64,000 nt of DNA from CAIKMD01 sp036501365. GTDB taxonomy: Bacteria > Pseudomonadota > Alphaproteobacteria > ATCC43930 > CGMCC-115725. How positions within the stretch are numbered: position 1 is the first letter of the stretch; every line of letters begins with the position of its first letter. The position numbers and the translations under genes are program-made. The stretch spans positions 21,693-85,692 of the forward strand of contig DASYAL010000017.1 of assembly GCA_036501365.1 (NCBI GenBank). The letters are read 5' to 3'. This document shows positions 33,907 through 42,704 of this stretch, in pieces. A model generated the notes under the pieces. The model did no database searches, was not told where the DNA came from, and saw only the letters and a list, made by a program, of their open reading frames with translations.

Positions 33907-34554
33907 TCAGTGCTCGCCGCCGAGCTTCACGCGCTGGGTCGCGATCGAATGCGCGCGACGCCGCTCGCGCTCCTCGGGCGGCAGCTTCTCATAGAGCTCA
34001 GGATTACGCAGCGTCGTGTCCTGGCCGTTGACCGGCTTGTCGATCGCCTCTTCGAGGCTGTGCGCCCATATCCATTCCTCTTCGGGACGGATCGTGTCGT
34101 TCGAGCCGATCTGGTCGAGGCCCCAATAGATCTCGAGCCGGTGGCCGTCGGGATCACGGAACTCTACCGCGATCTGCGCGCCGGCGCGGCGCCGCCCCTC
34201 GAAATCGATCGGCACGTTGTGCTTCTTCAGGTGATTGCGCGCGATGATCACCTCATCGAGCGTCGCGACCTCGAAGGCGATGTGGTTGAGCTCGATCGCC
34301 GGCGATTCCTCCGGCATCGAGCCGACCACGGCGATGCCGTGATGATCGGCGTTGCAGCGGAAGAACACCATGCCGCCGGGCGCGATCTCGTCGGTGTAGA
34401 CGTCCGAGACCTTGAAGCCCATCACCTCGGTATAAAAGCGTGTCGAGCGCTCGACATCGGTGACGTTGAGCACGATGTGGCCGATCTTGGTGATGTTGAA
34501 CGGCATGCCTTTCGGCCGCGTGTGGGATTTGATCTTCTTCTTGTCGACCTTCAT
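33907..34554 (-). CDS. VOC family dioxygenase-like protein
   Basis: The 215-residue protein has a lysine-rich N-terminus, then a two-module VOC fold. Candidate metal ligands are H in KIGHIVLNVTDVERS, H in ELNHIAFEVATLDE and E in DGHRLEIYWGLD, the layout of extradiol ring-cleavage dioxygenases and of glyoxalases. GAAGGAG seven bases upstream supports the first ATG. The tail after residue 150 is a conserved-looking helical extension (PEEEWIWAHSLEEAID, KLPPEERERRRAHS). It may serve as the ring-cleavage enzyme of the cluster; this is inference. Confidence 0.8.
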   Translation of the reverse strand: MKVDKKKIKSHTRPKGMPFNITKIGHIVLNVTDVERSTRFYTEVMGFKVSDVYTDEIAPGGMVFFRCNADHHGIAVVGSMPEESPAIELNHIAFEVATLDEVIIARNHLKKHNVPIDFEGRRRAGAQIAVEFRDPDGHRLEIYWGLDQIGSNDTIRPEEEWIWAHSLEEAIDKPVNGQDTTLRNPELYEKLPPEERERRRAHSIATQRVKLGGEH

Positions 34555-34655
34555 CGCCTCGCTCCTTCGCTCGCACCAACGCTGGCGCCTCTAGCCTAGC
34601 GCAGAAAGCAAGGGCGGGCTATTTTCCCGCCAGACCGATCAGGGAGGTACATAAG

Positions 34656-34895
34656 ATGAGCGAGCCCATTCCCGCGCAAAAAGCGCCCTACGGCGTCCAG
34701 GTCGAAGCGGGCAAGGATTACTTCTGGTGCGCTTGCGGCCGCAGTGCGACGCAGCCTTTCTGCGACGGCTCGCACAAAGCCGTTGGACTCCGGCCGACGA
34801 TGTTCAAGGCGCAAAAGAGCGAAGAGGCCTGGCTCTGCGGCTGCAAGGCCTCGGGCAACAAGCCGTTCTGCGACGGCTCGCATCGCAAGCTCTAG
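34656..34895 (+). CDS. Double-CDGSH iron-sulfur protein
   Basis: The 79-residue protein contains two CDGSH units: CACGRSATQPFCDGSH (25-40) and CGCKASGNKPFCDGSH (61-76). Each can bind a [2Fe-2S] cluster with three Cys and one His ligand. It is the tandem type (CISD3-like). It is probably a small electron-transfer or redox-sensing protein; association with the nearby oxidative enzymes is inference. It is followed by a dispersed repeat. Confidence 0.9.
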   Translation: MSEPIPAQKAPYGVQVEAGKDYFWCACGRSATQPFCDGSHKAVGLRPTMFKAQKSEEAWLCGCKASGNKPFCDGSHRKL

Positions 34896-34917
34896 CCGCG
34901 GACCAATTCCAGTCACT

Positions 34918-35001
34918 GTCATGCCCGGACTTGTTCCGGGCATCCACGTTTGGGTTTTGAATAAACGCGTGGATGGCCGGGACGAGCCCGGCCATGACGA
35001 C
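34918..35001. repeat. Dispersed inverted repeat, GTCATGCCCGG type
   Basis: GTCATGCCCGGACTTGTTCC...CATCCACG is repeated in inverted orientation as CGTGGATGGCCGGGACGAGC...CCATGAC, around a short AT-richer centre. It has the same architecture as the element at 36838-36949. It separates convergent genes. Confidence 0.8.
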
Positions 35002-35007
35002 ATAAAA

Positions 35008-35682
35008 TCAAAGCTTTGCTTTCATCGGCTTACCAGCCAGGCCGGCTTGCCGGATGTCGCTATGCGGCCCGACCGGCGGCATCGTGAAGAAGCTCTCGAC
35101 GCTCGTGTAATCGTGATAGCCGAGCCGCGCCAACGGGCGCAGCTTCAGCACGTCGAGCCTTCCCTCGGGCGTGATCGCCTCGTCCTTGATGTGGACGCCG
35201 ATGACGCGGCCGACGACGACGTAATGGCTTTGCTCGAGGTTGCGCCCCGGCAGCGCGAGCGTGCAGTGATAGCGGCATTCGAGATGCACCGGCGAGGCGG
35301 CGACACGCGGCGGCTTCACCAGCCGCGACGGGATCATCGTCAGCCCGGCGAGCTTCGCCTCGTCGATCTCGGGCTCGACCGCCGAACCGGTGATGTTCAC
35401 CGCCTCGCGCAATTCATAGGTCGCCATGTTGACGACGAACTCGCCGGTCTCGACCACATTGGTGACGCTGTCCTTGGGCCGCGGCGAGCGCGGGAAATTC
35501 GCCGCGGCGAACATCACGTAAGGCGGATCGTAGCCGAGATTATTGAACTGGCTGAACGGCGCGAGGTTGACGCGGCCCTCGCGGTCGAGCGTCGAGATCC
35601 AGCCGATCGGCCGCGGCACCACGATCGATTTGTAAGGGTCGTGCCCCAGGCCGTGATCGTTCTTGTCGGGCTCGTAGAACAT
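35008..35682 (-). CDS. Flavin reductase family protein
   Basis: The 224-residue protein has the flavin-reductase-like (split-barrel) fold seen in reductase partners of two-component monooxygenases. Typical segments are SIVVPRPIGWISTLDREGRVNLAPFSQFN cut as VPRPIGWIST and NLAPFSQFN, then GEFVVNMATYELREAVN and the conserved VVGRVIGVHI. FMN binding is expected. No monooxygenase partner is visible nearby, so it may instead be a flavoprotein of other function. It is divergent from the gentisate dioxygenase-like gene with a gap of about 55 bp. Confidence 0.82.
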   Translation of the reverse strand: MFYEPDKNDHGLGHDPYKSIVVPRPIGWISTLDREGRVNLAPFSQFNNLGYDPPYVMFAAANFPRSPRPKDSVTNVVETGEFVVNMATYELREAVNITGSAVEPEIDEAKLAGLTMIPSRLVKPPRVAASPVHLECRYHCTLALPGRNLEQSHYVVVGRVIGVHIKDEAITPEGRLDVLKLRPLARLGYHDYTSVESFFTMPPVGPHSDIRQAGLAGKPMKAKL

Positions 35683-35737
35683 CGCTCCCTCCCCGTCCCC
35701 GTACTATAATGCGACGCGTCGGATGACGGAGCGATTC

Positions 35738-36790
35738 ATGGCCGAGAACCAAGCAGCGCGCGAGGCTTATTACGCCAAGGTTGCCGGGCTCAACGTCTCG
35801 CCGCTGTGGACGACGCGGCTGGTGCCGCCATTGCCGAAGGATTCGGTCAAGGCGATGCCGTTCCTGTGGGATTTCGACAATGTGCTGCGGCCGACGCTCG
35901 CCGAGGCCGGACCGCTCATCACCGCGCATGAAGCCAATCGCCGCGTGCTGACGCTGGAGAACCCGGGCCTCAATGGCTCGCACCGCATTCTGGAATCGCT
36001 CTATGCCGGTCTGCAGATGCTGCTGCCGGGCGAATGCGCGCCGGCGCATAAGCATTCGCCCTCGGCGCTGCGCTTCGTCATCGAAGGCAAGGGCGGCGGC
36101 TGGACCGCGGTCTCGGGCGAGAAATCCTACATGCAGCCCGGCGATTTCGTGATCACGCCGTCCGACACTTGGCACGATCACGGCCATGACGGCGACGGGC
36201 CTTATTTCTGGATGGACGGTCTCGACATCCCCATGCTGGCGACTTTCGGCCCGATGTTCTTCGAGCATTATCCCGAGGATCGCGCGCCGCTGGTGCGGCC
36301 AACCGGCGACAGCCGCGCGCGCTACGGCGCCAATATGGCGCCGGCCAACGAGCGCTGGTCGAAACCGGAATCGCCGATCTTCTCCTATCCCTACGATCGC
36401 TCGCGCGAAGCGCTCGAGCAGCTGCGCCAGAACGACGAATGGGATCCCTATACCGGGCTGAAGCTCACCTATATCGATCCGACCACCGGCGGCAGCGCGA
36501 TGCCGACAATCTCGGCTTTCCTGCAACTCCTGCCCAAGGGCTTCCGCACCGGGAATTATCAGACCACCGAGAACACCGTGTTCTCGCCGGTCGAAGGCCG
36601 CGGCCGCTTGATCGTCGGCGAAGGCGCGCAGCGTCAGACCATCGCCTGGAAGCCGCGCGACATCTTCGCCGTGCCGTGCTGGGTGCCTTACGCGCTCGAA
36701 GCCGACGAGGACGCGGTGCTGTTCAGCTATTCCGACCGCGTCGCGCAGCAAAAGCTCGGCATCTGGCGCGAGCGCCGCGGAAACGTATAG
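35738..36790 (+). CDS. Gentisate/salicylate 1,2-dioxygenase-like bicupin
   Basis: This class cleaves gentisate or similar hydroxybenzoates between carboxylated and hydroxylated carbons, using Fe(II). In the 350-residue protein the N-terminal cupin has the ligand motif PAHKHSPSALRFVIEG and the third histidine in SDTWHDHGH. The C-terminal cupin (LQLLPKGFRTGNYQTTENTVF) lacks the histidines, as is usual. GGAG six bases before the ATG at 35738 favours it over the ATG 15 bp upstream. With FAH-family and MFS genes around it, a gentisate-type route is plausible. Confidence 0.87.
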   Translation: MAENQAAREAYYAKVAGLNVSPLWTTRLVPPLPKDSVKAMPFLWDFDNVLRPTLAEAGPLITAHEANRRVLTLENPGLNGSHRILESLYAGLQMLLPGECAPAHKHSPSALRFVIEGKGGGWTAVSGEKSYMQPGDFVITPSDTWHDHGHDGDGPYFWMDGLDIPMLATFGPMFFEHYPEDRAPLVRPTGDSRARYGANMAPANERWSKPESPIFSYPYDRSREALEQLRQNDEWDPYTGLKLTYIDPTTGGSAMPTISAFLQLLPKGFRTGNYQTTENTVFSPVEGRGRLIVGEGAQRQTIAWKPRDIFAVPCWVPYALEADEDAVLFSYSDRVAQQKLGIWRERRGNV

Positions 36791-36837
36791 GACGGGCGCA
36801 CCGCCGCTTCTTCATCTCTACGCAATTTCAAATTAAG

Positions 36838-36949
36838 CGTCATGGCCGGGCTTGTCCCGGCCATCCACGTGTTCGCTCCAAAACGTGGATGCCCGGCACA
36901 GCCCCGAGTGCGGCGCGTCGCAGCGCCGCGCCGCGGGCCGGGCATGACG
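36838..36949. repeat. Dispersed inverted repeat, GTCATGGCCGGG type, with insertion
   Basis: CGTCATGGCCGGGCTTGTCC...CCATCCACG has its inverted partner CGTGGATGCCCGGC...GGGCCGGGCATGACG. The right arm is interrupted by about 35 bp of GC-rich sequence that itself can fold (GGCGCGTCGCAGCGCCGCGCC). It is related to the element at 34918-35001. Confidence 0.75.
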
Positions 36950-36972
36950 ATTTTGAATTACAGTGATGGGCC

Positions 36973-37992
36973 CTACGCGCTCAATCCCAAATTGAAGAAG
37001 TCGTTCGCGTTCTTCCAATAGATCATCTCTTTCTCGGCCGGCGTGATGTCGAGCGCCTCGACGAGATCGATATGCTCCTTGGGATCGATCGGCACCGGCC
37101 CGTAATCGGTGCCGAACATCACGCGATCGGCGCCGAACACTTCGACCGCTTCTTTCACATGCGGTCCCCAGAGGCCCATGATGTCGACCCGCAGATTGGC
37201 GCGCAGATAATCGCTCGGCAGCCGCTTGCACTTGATCTGCGCACGCTCGGGCATGCCTTCGCTGCCGAGCCGCCAGCCGAAATTGAGCCGGCCCATCACC
37301 GGCAGCAACCCGCCGCCCATATGCGCGACGACGATCTTCAGCCGCGGGAAGCGATCGAACAGGCCCGAGAGGATCATGCGCGCGAGGCACATCGTGGTGT
37401 CGAACGGCCGCCCGACAAGCTCGTCGAGCTTGTATTGATCCATCTGCCGGTCGGCGCCGATCGGCACGCGCACGGGATGGAGGAAGAGCGGCACCTGCTT
37501 ATCCTCGGCCCATTCCCAGAACGGATAGGCGTCCTCGGTGTCCATGAACTTGCCCTGCCAGCTCGAATTGATCAGCAGCCCCTTGAAGCCCGGCTGCGTC
37601 GCGACGCGCTCGTAATCCTTGATCAGGCTCGCATCGAGTGGGTTGGCGACGCCGAGGCCCCAGGTCGTGCCTTTGCTGCGCTCGACCAGCGCGACGATCT
37701 GATCGTTGTTGTGCTTGATGACGTCGCCCGCCGGCTTCTTCGACAGCGCGACCAGCACTTCGGCGCCGAACGGGTTGCTCATCAGCCGGTAATTGATTCC
37801 GGCCTTGTGGCTGACCTCCTGCTGGAGATCGAAATCGGTGAGCTCGTAATAGCTGATCGAGGGCAGGCCGCGGAACGCGTTGAAACTGTTGCGGCCGACT
37901 TGCGTGCCGCGCATGAACTGGGCGACGCCGAGCGGATCGGAGCGATCCGGGATCGAGCAATGCGTGTGAATGTCGATGATCTGCTGCGCCAT
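36973..37992 (-). CDS. Amidohydrolase family protein (aminocarboxymuconate-semialdehyde decarboxylase-like)
   Basis: The 339-residue protein is a zinc-dependent TIM barrel of the ACMSD/gamma-resorcylate decarboxylase group. It has the N-terminal HTH metal pair in IIDIHTHCSIPD, H in PLFLHPVRVP, H in IVVAHMGGGLLP, and the acid in VMFGTDYGPVP. Members decarboxylate or hydrolyse aromatic-derived acids. It follows a repeat and is divergent from an MFS gene, fitting the catabolic cluster. The substrate is not determinable. Confidence 0.87.
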   Translation of the reverse strand: MAQQIIDIHTHCSIPDRSDPLGVAQFMRGTQVGRNSFNAFRGLPSISYYELTDFDLQQEVSHKAGINYRLMSNPFGAEVLVALSKKPAGDVIKHNNDQIVALVERSKGTTWGLGVANPLDASLIKDYERVATQPGFKGLLINSSWQGKFMDTEDAYPFWEWAEDKQVPLFLHPVRVPIGADRQMDQYKLDELVGRPFDTTMCLARMILSGLFDRFPRLKIVVAHMGGGLLPVMGRLNFGWRLGSEGMPERAQIKCKRLPSDYLRANLRVDIMGLWGPHVKEAVEVFGADRVMFGTDYGPVPIDPKEHIDLVEALDITPAEKEMIYWKNANDFFNLGLSA

Positions 37993-38166
37993 TAATCGAT
38001 CCTCCCGGGGCCGCGATTGGGCGAAAGATTAGCCAGCGCGCGCCACCAACGCCAGGACAAGGCGTGGCTTCGTCGTTGCAAAACCGCAGCGGATCGGCGA
38101 CGCTCCTCCGCAACGCGCCGGACATTCCCGCGAAAGGAATGCCGCACCGCGACAGGGAGAACGCCA

Positions 38167-39420
38167 ATGTTCAAGAACCGCTGGTCGGTCCTCGCCGCAT
38201 CCTTCCTCGGAATGATCGTCGGCCCCGGTCCGATCCTCGTCTTCTCCTATGCGGTATTGTTGCGGCCTGCGACCCTGTCCCTGGGCGTCGACCGCTCGAT
38301 CTTCTCCTCGGCGGCGCTGCTCGCGACCATGGTCGGGCTGATCGGCGGCCCGACTGTCGGCTGGCTCATCGACCGCTACGGCGCGCGGCGCATCATGGTG
38401 CCGGGCGTGTTGCTATTCGCGGTCGGCATTTCGGCGAATTCGCTGCTGACATCGGCGACCGCGGTGATCTACGGGCTTTTCGTCTTCGGCAATCTCTTCA
38501 GCGCCGGCGCCTCGCCGGTCGCTTTCAGCATCGTGATCGCGCGCTGGTTCGACCATATCCGCGGCCTCGCTCTCGGCATCGCCCTCGCCGGCATCGGCGT
38601 CGGCACCGCCGTCGTGCCGCAATTCACCGCCTATCTCGTCGCCCATTACGGCTGGCGCTCGGCCTATCTCGGCATCGCGGCCGCGATCGTCGTCTTCGCC
38701 TGGCTGCCGGTTGTGGTGTTCATCCATGAGCCGCCGGCCTTCGACCGCGTCCGCGCCGAAAAACGCGCCGTCGCCGACCATCTGCCGGGAATGACGGCGC
38801 GCGCCGCGTTCAAGCATTGGCGCTGGTGGTCGATGACCATCGCTTTCTTCCTCGGCGGCGTCGCCATCAACGGCACCCTCTCGCAGGTCGTCGCTTTGCT
38901 CGGCGATCGCGGCATCCCGATCCAGGTCGCCGCCTCGACCTTGGCCTTCACCGGCATCGCGCTGATCGCCGGCCGCGTCGCCGCCGGCTGGTGCCTCGAC
39001 CGCTTCAACGGCCCGGTCATCGCCGCGATCTGCTTTGCCATTCCGATCGCCGGCATCCTCCTTCTTGCCAGCGGCTCCGGCGGGCTCGAAGTCGCCCGCG
39101 TCAGCACGACACTTTGCGGCTTCGGCATCGGCGCCGAGGTCGATCTAATGGCGTTTTTCCTCAGCCGCTATTGCGGCCTCAAGGCTTACGGCAAGATCTA
39201 TGGCGTCAGCTTCGCCTGCTTCAACATCGGCAATACCGTGGGCGGACTAATCGGCAGCCTGTCCTTCGACCATCTCCACACCTACACCCCGGCCTTTCTG
39301 CTCTTCGCGGGCGCGCTGCTGGTCGCCTGCGTGCTGTTCCTGACCCTGGGCGCCTACGTCTATCCGGCGCTCCGCCTGGCGCCGGCAACGCCCACCGAAC
39401 CCGAGCAGGTTCCGGCCTAG
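38167..39420 (+). CDS. MFS transporter (monocarboxylate/oxalate-formate antiporter-like)
   Basis: The 417-residue protein has about twelve hydrophobic helices. The MFS loop 2-3 signature is seen as GWLIDRYGARRIMV. GGGAG upstream fits the ATG at 38167, and the first helix (SVLAASFLGMIVGPGPILVF) follows directly. The longer open frame reaches back 50 codons without sense. The second half is preceded by the usual central cytoplasmic loop. Carboxylate transport is likely; the ligand is unknown. Confidence 0.86.
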   Translation: MFKNRWSVLAASFLGMIVGPGPILVFSYAVLLRPATLSLGVDRSIFSSAALLATMVGLIGGPTVGWLIDRYGARRIMVPGVLLFAVGISANSLLTSATAVIYGLFVFGNLFSAGASPVAFSIVIARWFDHIRGLALGIALAGIGVGTAVVPQFTAYLVAHYGWRSAYLGIAAAIVVFAWLPVVVFIHEPPAFDRVRAEKRAVADHLPGMTARAAFKHWRWWSMTIAFFLGGVAINGTLSQVVALLGDRGIPIQVAASTLAFTGIALIAGRVAAGWCLDRFNGPVIAAICFAIPIAGILLLASGSGGLEVARVSTTLCGFGIGAEVDLMAFFLSRYCGLKAYGKIYGVSFACFNIGNTVGGLIGSLSFDHLHTYTPAFLLFAGALLVACVLFLTLGAYVYPALRLAPATPTEPEQVPA

Positions 39421-39457
39421 CCGCTCGGGCCGCCGCGCTCTTCAACCGATTTTACGC

Positions 39458-39486
39458 TTGACAAGCGAGCGATCTGGTCGTACGCT
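39458..39486 (+). promoter_or_regulatory. Candidate promoter of the aromatic acid symporter gene
   Basis: A perfect -35, TTGACA (39458-39463), a 17-bp spacer and TACGCT (39481-39486) lie about 185 bp upstream of the gene start. The -10 is weak, and TAAATA four bases on is an alternative. A palindrome overlaps it, as expected for a repressed promoter. Confidence 0.5.
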
Positions 39487-39496
39487 AAATACGTAC
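39480..39496. promoter_or_regulatory. Palindrome overlapping the -10 (candidate operator)
   Basis: GTACG (39480-39484) and CGTAC (39492-39496) are inverted around CTAAATA and cover the putative -10. The shape resembles GntR/FadR-type operators (GTAC-containing half-sites), but no regulator gene is in the window. Confidence 0.45.
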
Positions 39497-39631
39497 AACG
39501 CGAAACCGCTAAGCCCTTGCGCCAGCGGGCGAAAAATGAAAATTGCGAAACGAACCCAATTCGCGGCGAGCACCGCCGAGGCGCTTCTCATCCTTGGGGA
39601 GCTAGCATAGGATCGCCAGCCTAAGCAGCGA

Positions 39632-39650
39632 CCTGTCGGCCATCGACAGG
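39632..39650 (+). other. 5'-leader hairpin before the symporter gene
   Basis: CCTGTCG (39632-39638) pairs with CGACAGG (39644-39650) over a 5-nt loop, 21 bp before the ATG and just ahead of the GGGGAG ribosome-binding site. It could modulate translation or mRNA stability. Confidence 0.4.
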
Positions 39651-39671
39651 CATCCAATCACGGGGAGAAAC

Positions 39672-41042
39672 ATGGCAGACGCCCAGACCGTCCAAGTCTC
39701 GCATATGCTCGACGAAAGGGGCATCGGCTCGTTCCACATCAAGCTCATTGTCTGGTCGCTGTTCATCGTCCTGATCGACGGCTACGACATCGGCGCGATC
39801 GCCTTCGCCGCCCCCTCGCTGATGCGCGAATGGCATTTCCCGCCCAGCCAACTCGGCCCGATCTTCAGCGCCAGCCTCATCGGCATCCTCTTCGGCTCGG
39901 CGATTTTCGGCTTCGTTGGCGATCGCTACGGCCGGAAAGCGGCGCTGGTCAGCGCCAACCTGGTCTTCGGCATCTTCACCCTGATCGCCGCCTATTCGAC
40001 CAACACCACCGAGATGTTCTGGCTGCGCTTCCTCGCCGGGCTCGGCATCGGCGGCGTCATTCCCAACGCGATCGCGATCAACGCCGAATCCGCGCCGCGT
40101 CGGCTCCGCGCCACCATGGCGATCATCGCCGTCGGGCTGGTGCCGATCGGCGGCGCCATCCCCGGCGTCCTCACCATCGCTTTCGTGCCGACCTATGGCT
40201 GGCAGTTCCTGTTCTTTGTCGGCGGCATCGTCCCGATCCTGATCGCGGTGTGCGGCTTCTTCGGCCTGCCGGAATCGATCAAATACATGGCGCTGCACGA
40301 AAAACACCGTTCCGATATGGAAAAACTTGTCCATGCCATCCGGCCCGATTTCGTCATTCCGCCGAATGCGAAATTCGTCATCGAGGACGAGCAGAACGTC
40401 GCCGGCTTCAACCCGTCCTATCTGTTCCGCGACGGGCTGGCGCTGATCACGCCGCTGGTGTGGCTGCTCTTCGTGCTCAATCTGATGGGCTTCTTTTTCC
40501 TCAACAGCTGGACACCGACCTTGCTGGTGACGGCGGCGCATCTGCCGCCGAATGTCGGCGCGCTTGCCGGCACGGCTTTGCAGCTCGGCGGCACGGTCGG
40601 CGCGCTGGCGCTTTGCCGCTGGATCGACAAGCGGCGCTTCTTCGCCATCGCCATCCTCTTCGTGCTCGCGATACCGGTGGTGGGCTCGGTCGGCTGGTTC
40701 GGCATCACCTCGGAGACCACGCTGATCATCGCGGCGTTCTTCGCCGGCTTCCTGGTGCTCGGCATCCAGACCGGCATCAACGTCGCGGGCGCGCTCATCT
40801 ACCCGACCTCGCTGCGCTCCAACGGCTCGGGCTGGGAGCTCGGCATCGGTCGCATCGGCTCGATCGTCGGACCGCTGCTCGGCGCGGCCTTCGTCGCGCT
40901 GCCGATCGAGCAGCTCTACATGTGGGCGGCGCTGCCCTTCGTCGTCGGCGCGGTGATCTGCTTCATCGTCTGGCGTCTCAACGAAGCGCGGCTCAAAGAA
41001 CGGCCGTGGATGCGCGACGGCCAGCCGGCGCCGGCGGAATAA
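39672..41042 (+). CDS. MFS transporter, aromatic acid:H+ symporter (AAHS) family
   Basis: The 456-residue protein has twelve predicted helices and the AAHS marks. VLIDGYDIGAIAFAAPSLM in helix 1 contains the conserved GYD, and loop 2-3 reads GFVGDRYGRKAALV. The matching 8-9 loop is present after the long central loop. AAHS members such as PcaK import hydroxybenzoates, so an aromatic acid is the likely cargo. GGGGAG precedes the ATG. The CocE/NonD hydrolase gene follows 16 bp downstream, probably on one transcript. Confidence 0.9.
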   Translation: MADAQTVQVSHMLDERGIGSFHIKLIVWSLFIVLIDGYDIGAIAFAAPSLMREWHFPPSQLGPIFSASLIGILFGSAIFGFVGDRYGRKAALVSANLVFGIFTLIAAYSTNTTEMFWLRFLAGLGIGGVIPNAIAINAESAPRRLRATMAIIAVGLVPIGGAIPGVLTIAFVPTYGWQFLFFVGGIVPILIAVCGFFGLPESIKYMALHEKHRSDMEKLVHAIRPDFVIPPNAKFVIEDEQNVAGFNPSYLFRDGLALITPLVWLLFVLNLMGFFFLNSWTPTLLVTAAHLPPNVGALAGTALQLGGTVGALALCRWIDKRRFFAIAILFVLAIPVVGSVGWFGITSETTLIIAAFFAGFLVLGIQTGINVAGALIYPTSLRSNGSGWELGIGRIGSIVGPLLGAAFVALPIEQLYMWAALPFVVGAVICFIVWRLNEARLKERPWMRDGQPAPAE

Positions 41043-41058
41043 GCGAGCGGAGCGGACG

Positions 41059-42687
41059 GTGATTCAGGAAAAAGACGTCCAGATCACCGTCCGCGACGGC
41101 GTCAAGATCGCCGTACGCATTTACCGGCCAGAAGGCAGCGGCAAATTCCCCGCCCTCTTCGCCGTCAGCCCCTATCGCTACGACAATGACGATCTGCCCG
41201 CGACGCCGGTCTTTCTCTGGCGCGAGACCGGGCCGGTCGAATGGTATGTCGAGCATGGCTACGCTTATGTCCATGCCGACACCCGCGGCACCGGTTTTTC
41301 GGAGGGCGATTACCGCTTCCTGGACCGCAAGGAGCAGACCGATCTCTACGACGTGATCGAATGGATCGGCACGCAGCCTTGGTGCAACGGCAAGGTCGGC
41401 GGCATCGGCGAGAGCTACTACTGCATGAGCCAATGGTTCATGGGCATTCAGAACCCGCCGCATCTCGCCTGTCTCGGCGCCTATGATGGGCTCAACGACC
41501 CGTATCGCTTCATGGGCTATCCCGGCGGGATCGAGGGCAACTTCCTCTCCTACTGGTTCAATTCAAGCGTCCGCGTGCCGAACCTCTATCCAACGAATGG
41601 CGATCATCCGCGCGATCTGCCGCACGATTTGTTCCACGATGTGCAGCTTCATCCCTTCTATGACGAATGGTGGAAAGAGCGCTGCGCCGCGGAGCAGCTC
41701 GACAAAATCACCGTGCCGCTGCTCTCGATCGGCGTCTGGGCAAAAATGGATCTGCACTGCTCGGGCAACATCTTGGGCTATCAGCGCGCTCAGGGGCCCA
41801 AGAAGTTGTTTGTTTCCGGAACGCCGACACCATTTACAGCGCAACGCGATTTCTCGCTCGTAGAGTTTCACGAGAAACATCTACTGCCTTTTTACGATCG
41901 TTACTTAAAAGATAAAGCGAGCAGCCACGATACGCGGCCGGACATCCAGTATACGGTGCGCAATACGGGTGTCGTGAAAGCGGCGCAAGCGTGGCCGCCG
42001 CGCGAAGCGACACCGACGCGCTTCTATCTCGCCAAAGGCCCGAGCGAGAGCGTGACATCGCTCAATGACGGCGCGCTCGCGGCGCAAGCGCCGGGCGGTA
42101 GCGGCAATTCGAGCTACACTTATCCGCATCCGAGTTGGGCTTTCGGGGTCGTGGCTTTGGGGCCGCAAGGTCCCGATCCGGTGCGCGGCGTCCTTACCTT
42201 CACCACCGCGCCGTTGCCAACCGATATGGAAATCGCCGGCGAGGGCAAGCTCGTGCTCTACGCCTCGTCGACACGGCCGGACATGGATTTCTGCGTCAAG
42301 GTCTCGGAGCAATTCGCGCAGGACCCGAGGCTCCGCGCCCAGGGCTTGCAGCCCGGCGCGTTCATCGTCACCAAAGGCTGGCTGCGCGCCTCACACCAGG
42401 AGATCGCCGCCGCGCGCAGCACCGAGCAATCGCCCCACTACACGCATGCCCGCGCAACGCCGCTGGTGCCCGGGCAGGTTTACAAGGTCGAGATCCCGCT
42501 GCAGCCGATCGCCTATCGCTTCCGCCAGGGCAATCGCATCCGCGTCGAGGTGGCGAACGGGGATTCGCCGATCACCGACGCGCTGTTCTTCCACATCTAT
42601 CGCCCCGACAAGCTGGGCACCGATACCATCCATCACGATGCCGGCCATCCGTCGCATCTGGTTCTGCCGGTGATGCCAAAAGACTAA
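41059..42687 (+). CDS. CocE/NonD family hydrolase
   Basis: The 542-residue serine hydrolase starts with GTG. The N-terminal alpha/beta domain has the YVHADTRGTGFSEG strand and the nucleophile in GGIGESYYCMSQW. The C-terminal jelly-roll domain (PGQVYKVEIPLQPIAYRF, GNRIRVEVANGDSP) is characteristic of X-Pro dipeptidyl-peptidase/cocaine esterase relatives. The acid and base are expected in the middle part (SIGVWAKMDLH, EFHEKHLLPFYD). It is likely an esterase or amidase acting on the compound carried by the symporter. There is no signal peptide. Confidence 0.87.
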   Translation: MIQEKDVQITVRDGVKIAVRIYRPEGSGKFPALFAVSPYRYDNDDLPATPVFLWRETGPVEWYVEHGYAYVHADTRGTGFSEGDYRFLDRKEQTDLYDVIEWIGTQPWCNGKVGGIGESYYCMSQWFMGIQNPPHLACLGAYDGLNDPYRFMGYPGGIEGNFLSYWFNSSVRVPNLYPTNGDHPRDLPHDLFHDVQLHPFYDEWWKERCAAEQLDKITVPLLSIGVWAKMDLHCSGNILGYQRAQGPKKLFVSGTPTPFTAQRDFSLVEFHEKHLLPFYDRYLKDKASSHDTRPDIQYTVRNTGVVKAAQAWPPREATPTRFYLAKGPSESVTSLNDGALAAQAPGGSGNSSYTYPHPSWAFGVVALGPQGPDPVRGVLTFTTAPLPTDMEIAGEGKLVLYASSTRPDMDFCVKVSEQFAQDPRLRAQGLQPGAFIVTKGWLRASHQEIAAARSTEQSPHYTHARATPLVPGQVYKVEIPLQPIAYRFRQGNRIRVEVANGDSPITDALFFHIYRPDKLGTDTIHHDAGHPSHLVLPVMPKD

Positions 42688-42704
42688 GAACGGCGTATAA
42701 TACA

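Noticed and set aside
33800..37000. Repeats between 33800 and 36949 as a CRISPR array
   Set aside because: They are palindromic, of different families, unequally spaced and separated by genes; there are no regular spacers and no cas genes.
42673..42701. TATAAT at 42696-42701 as a promoter for the receptor gene at 42705
   Set aside because: There is no acceptable -35 at 16-18 bp, and the start point would fall inside the coding region; the gene is more likely read through from the hydrolase.
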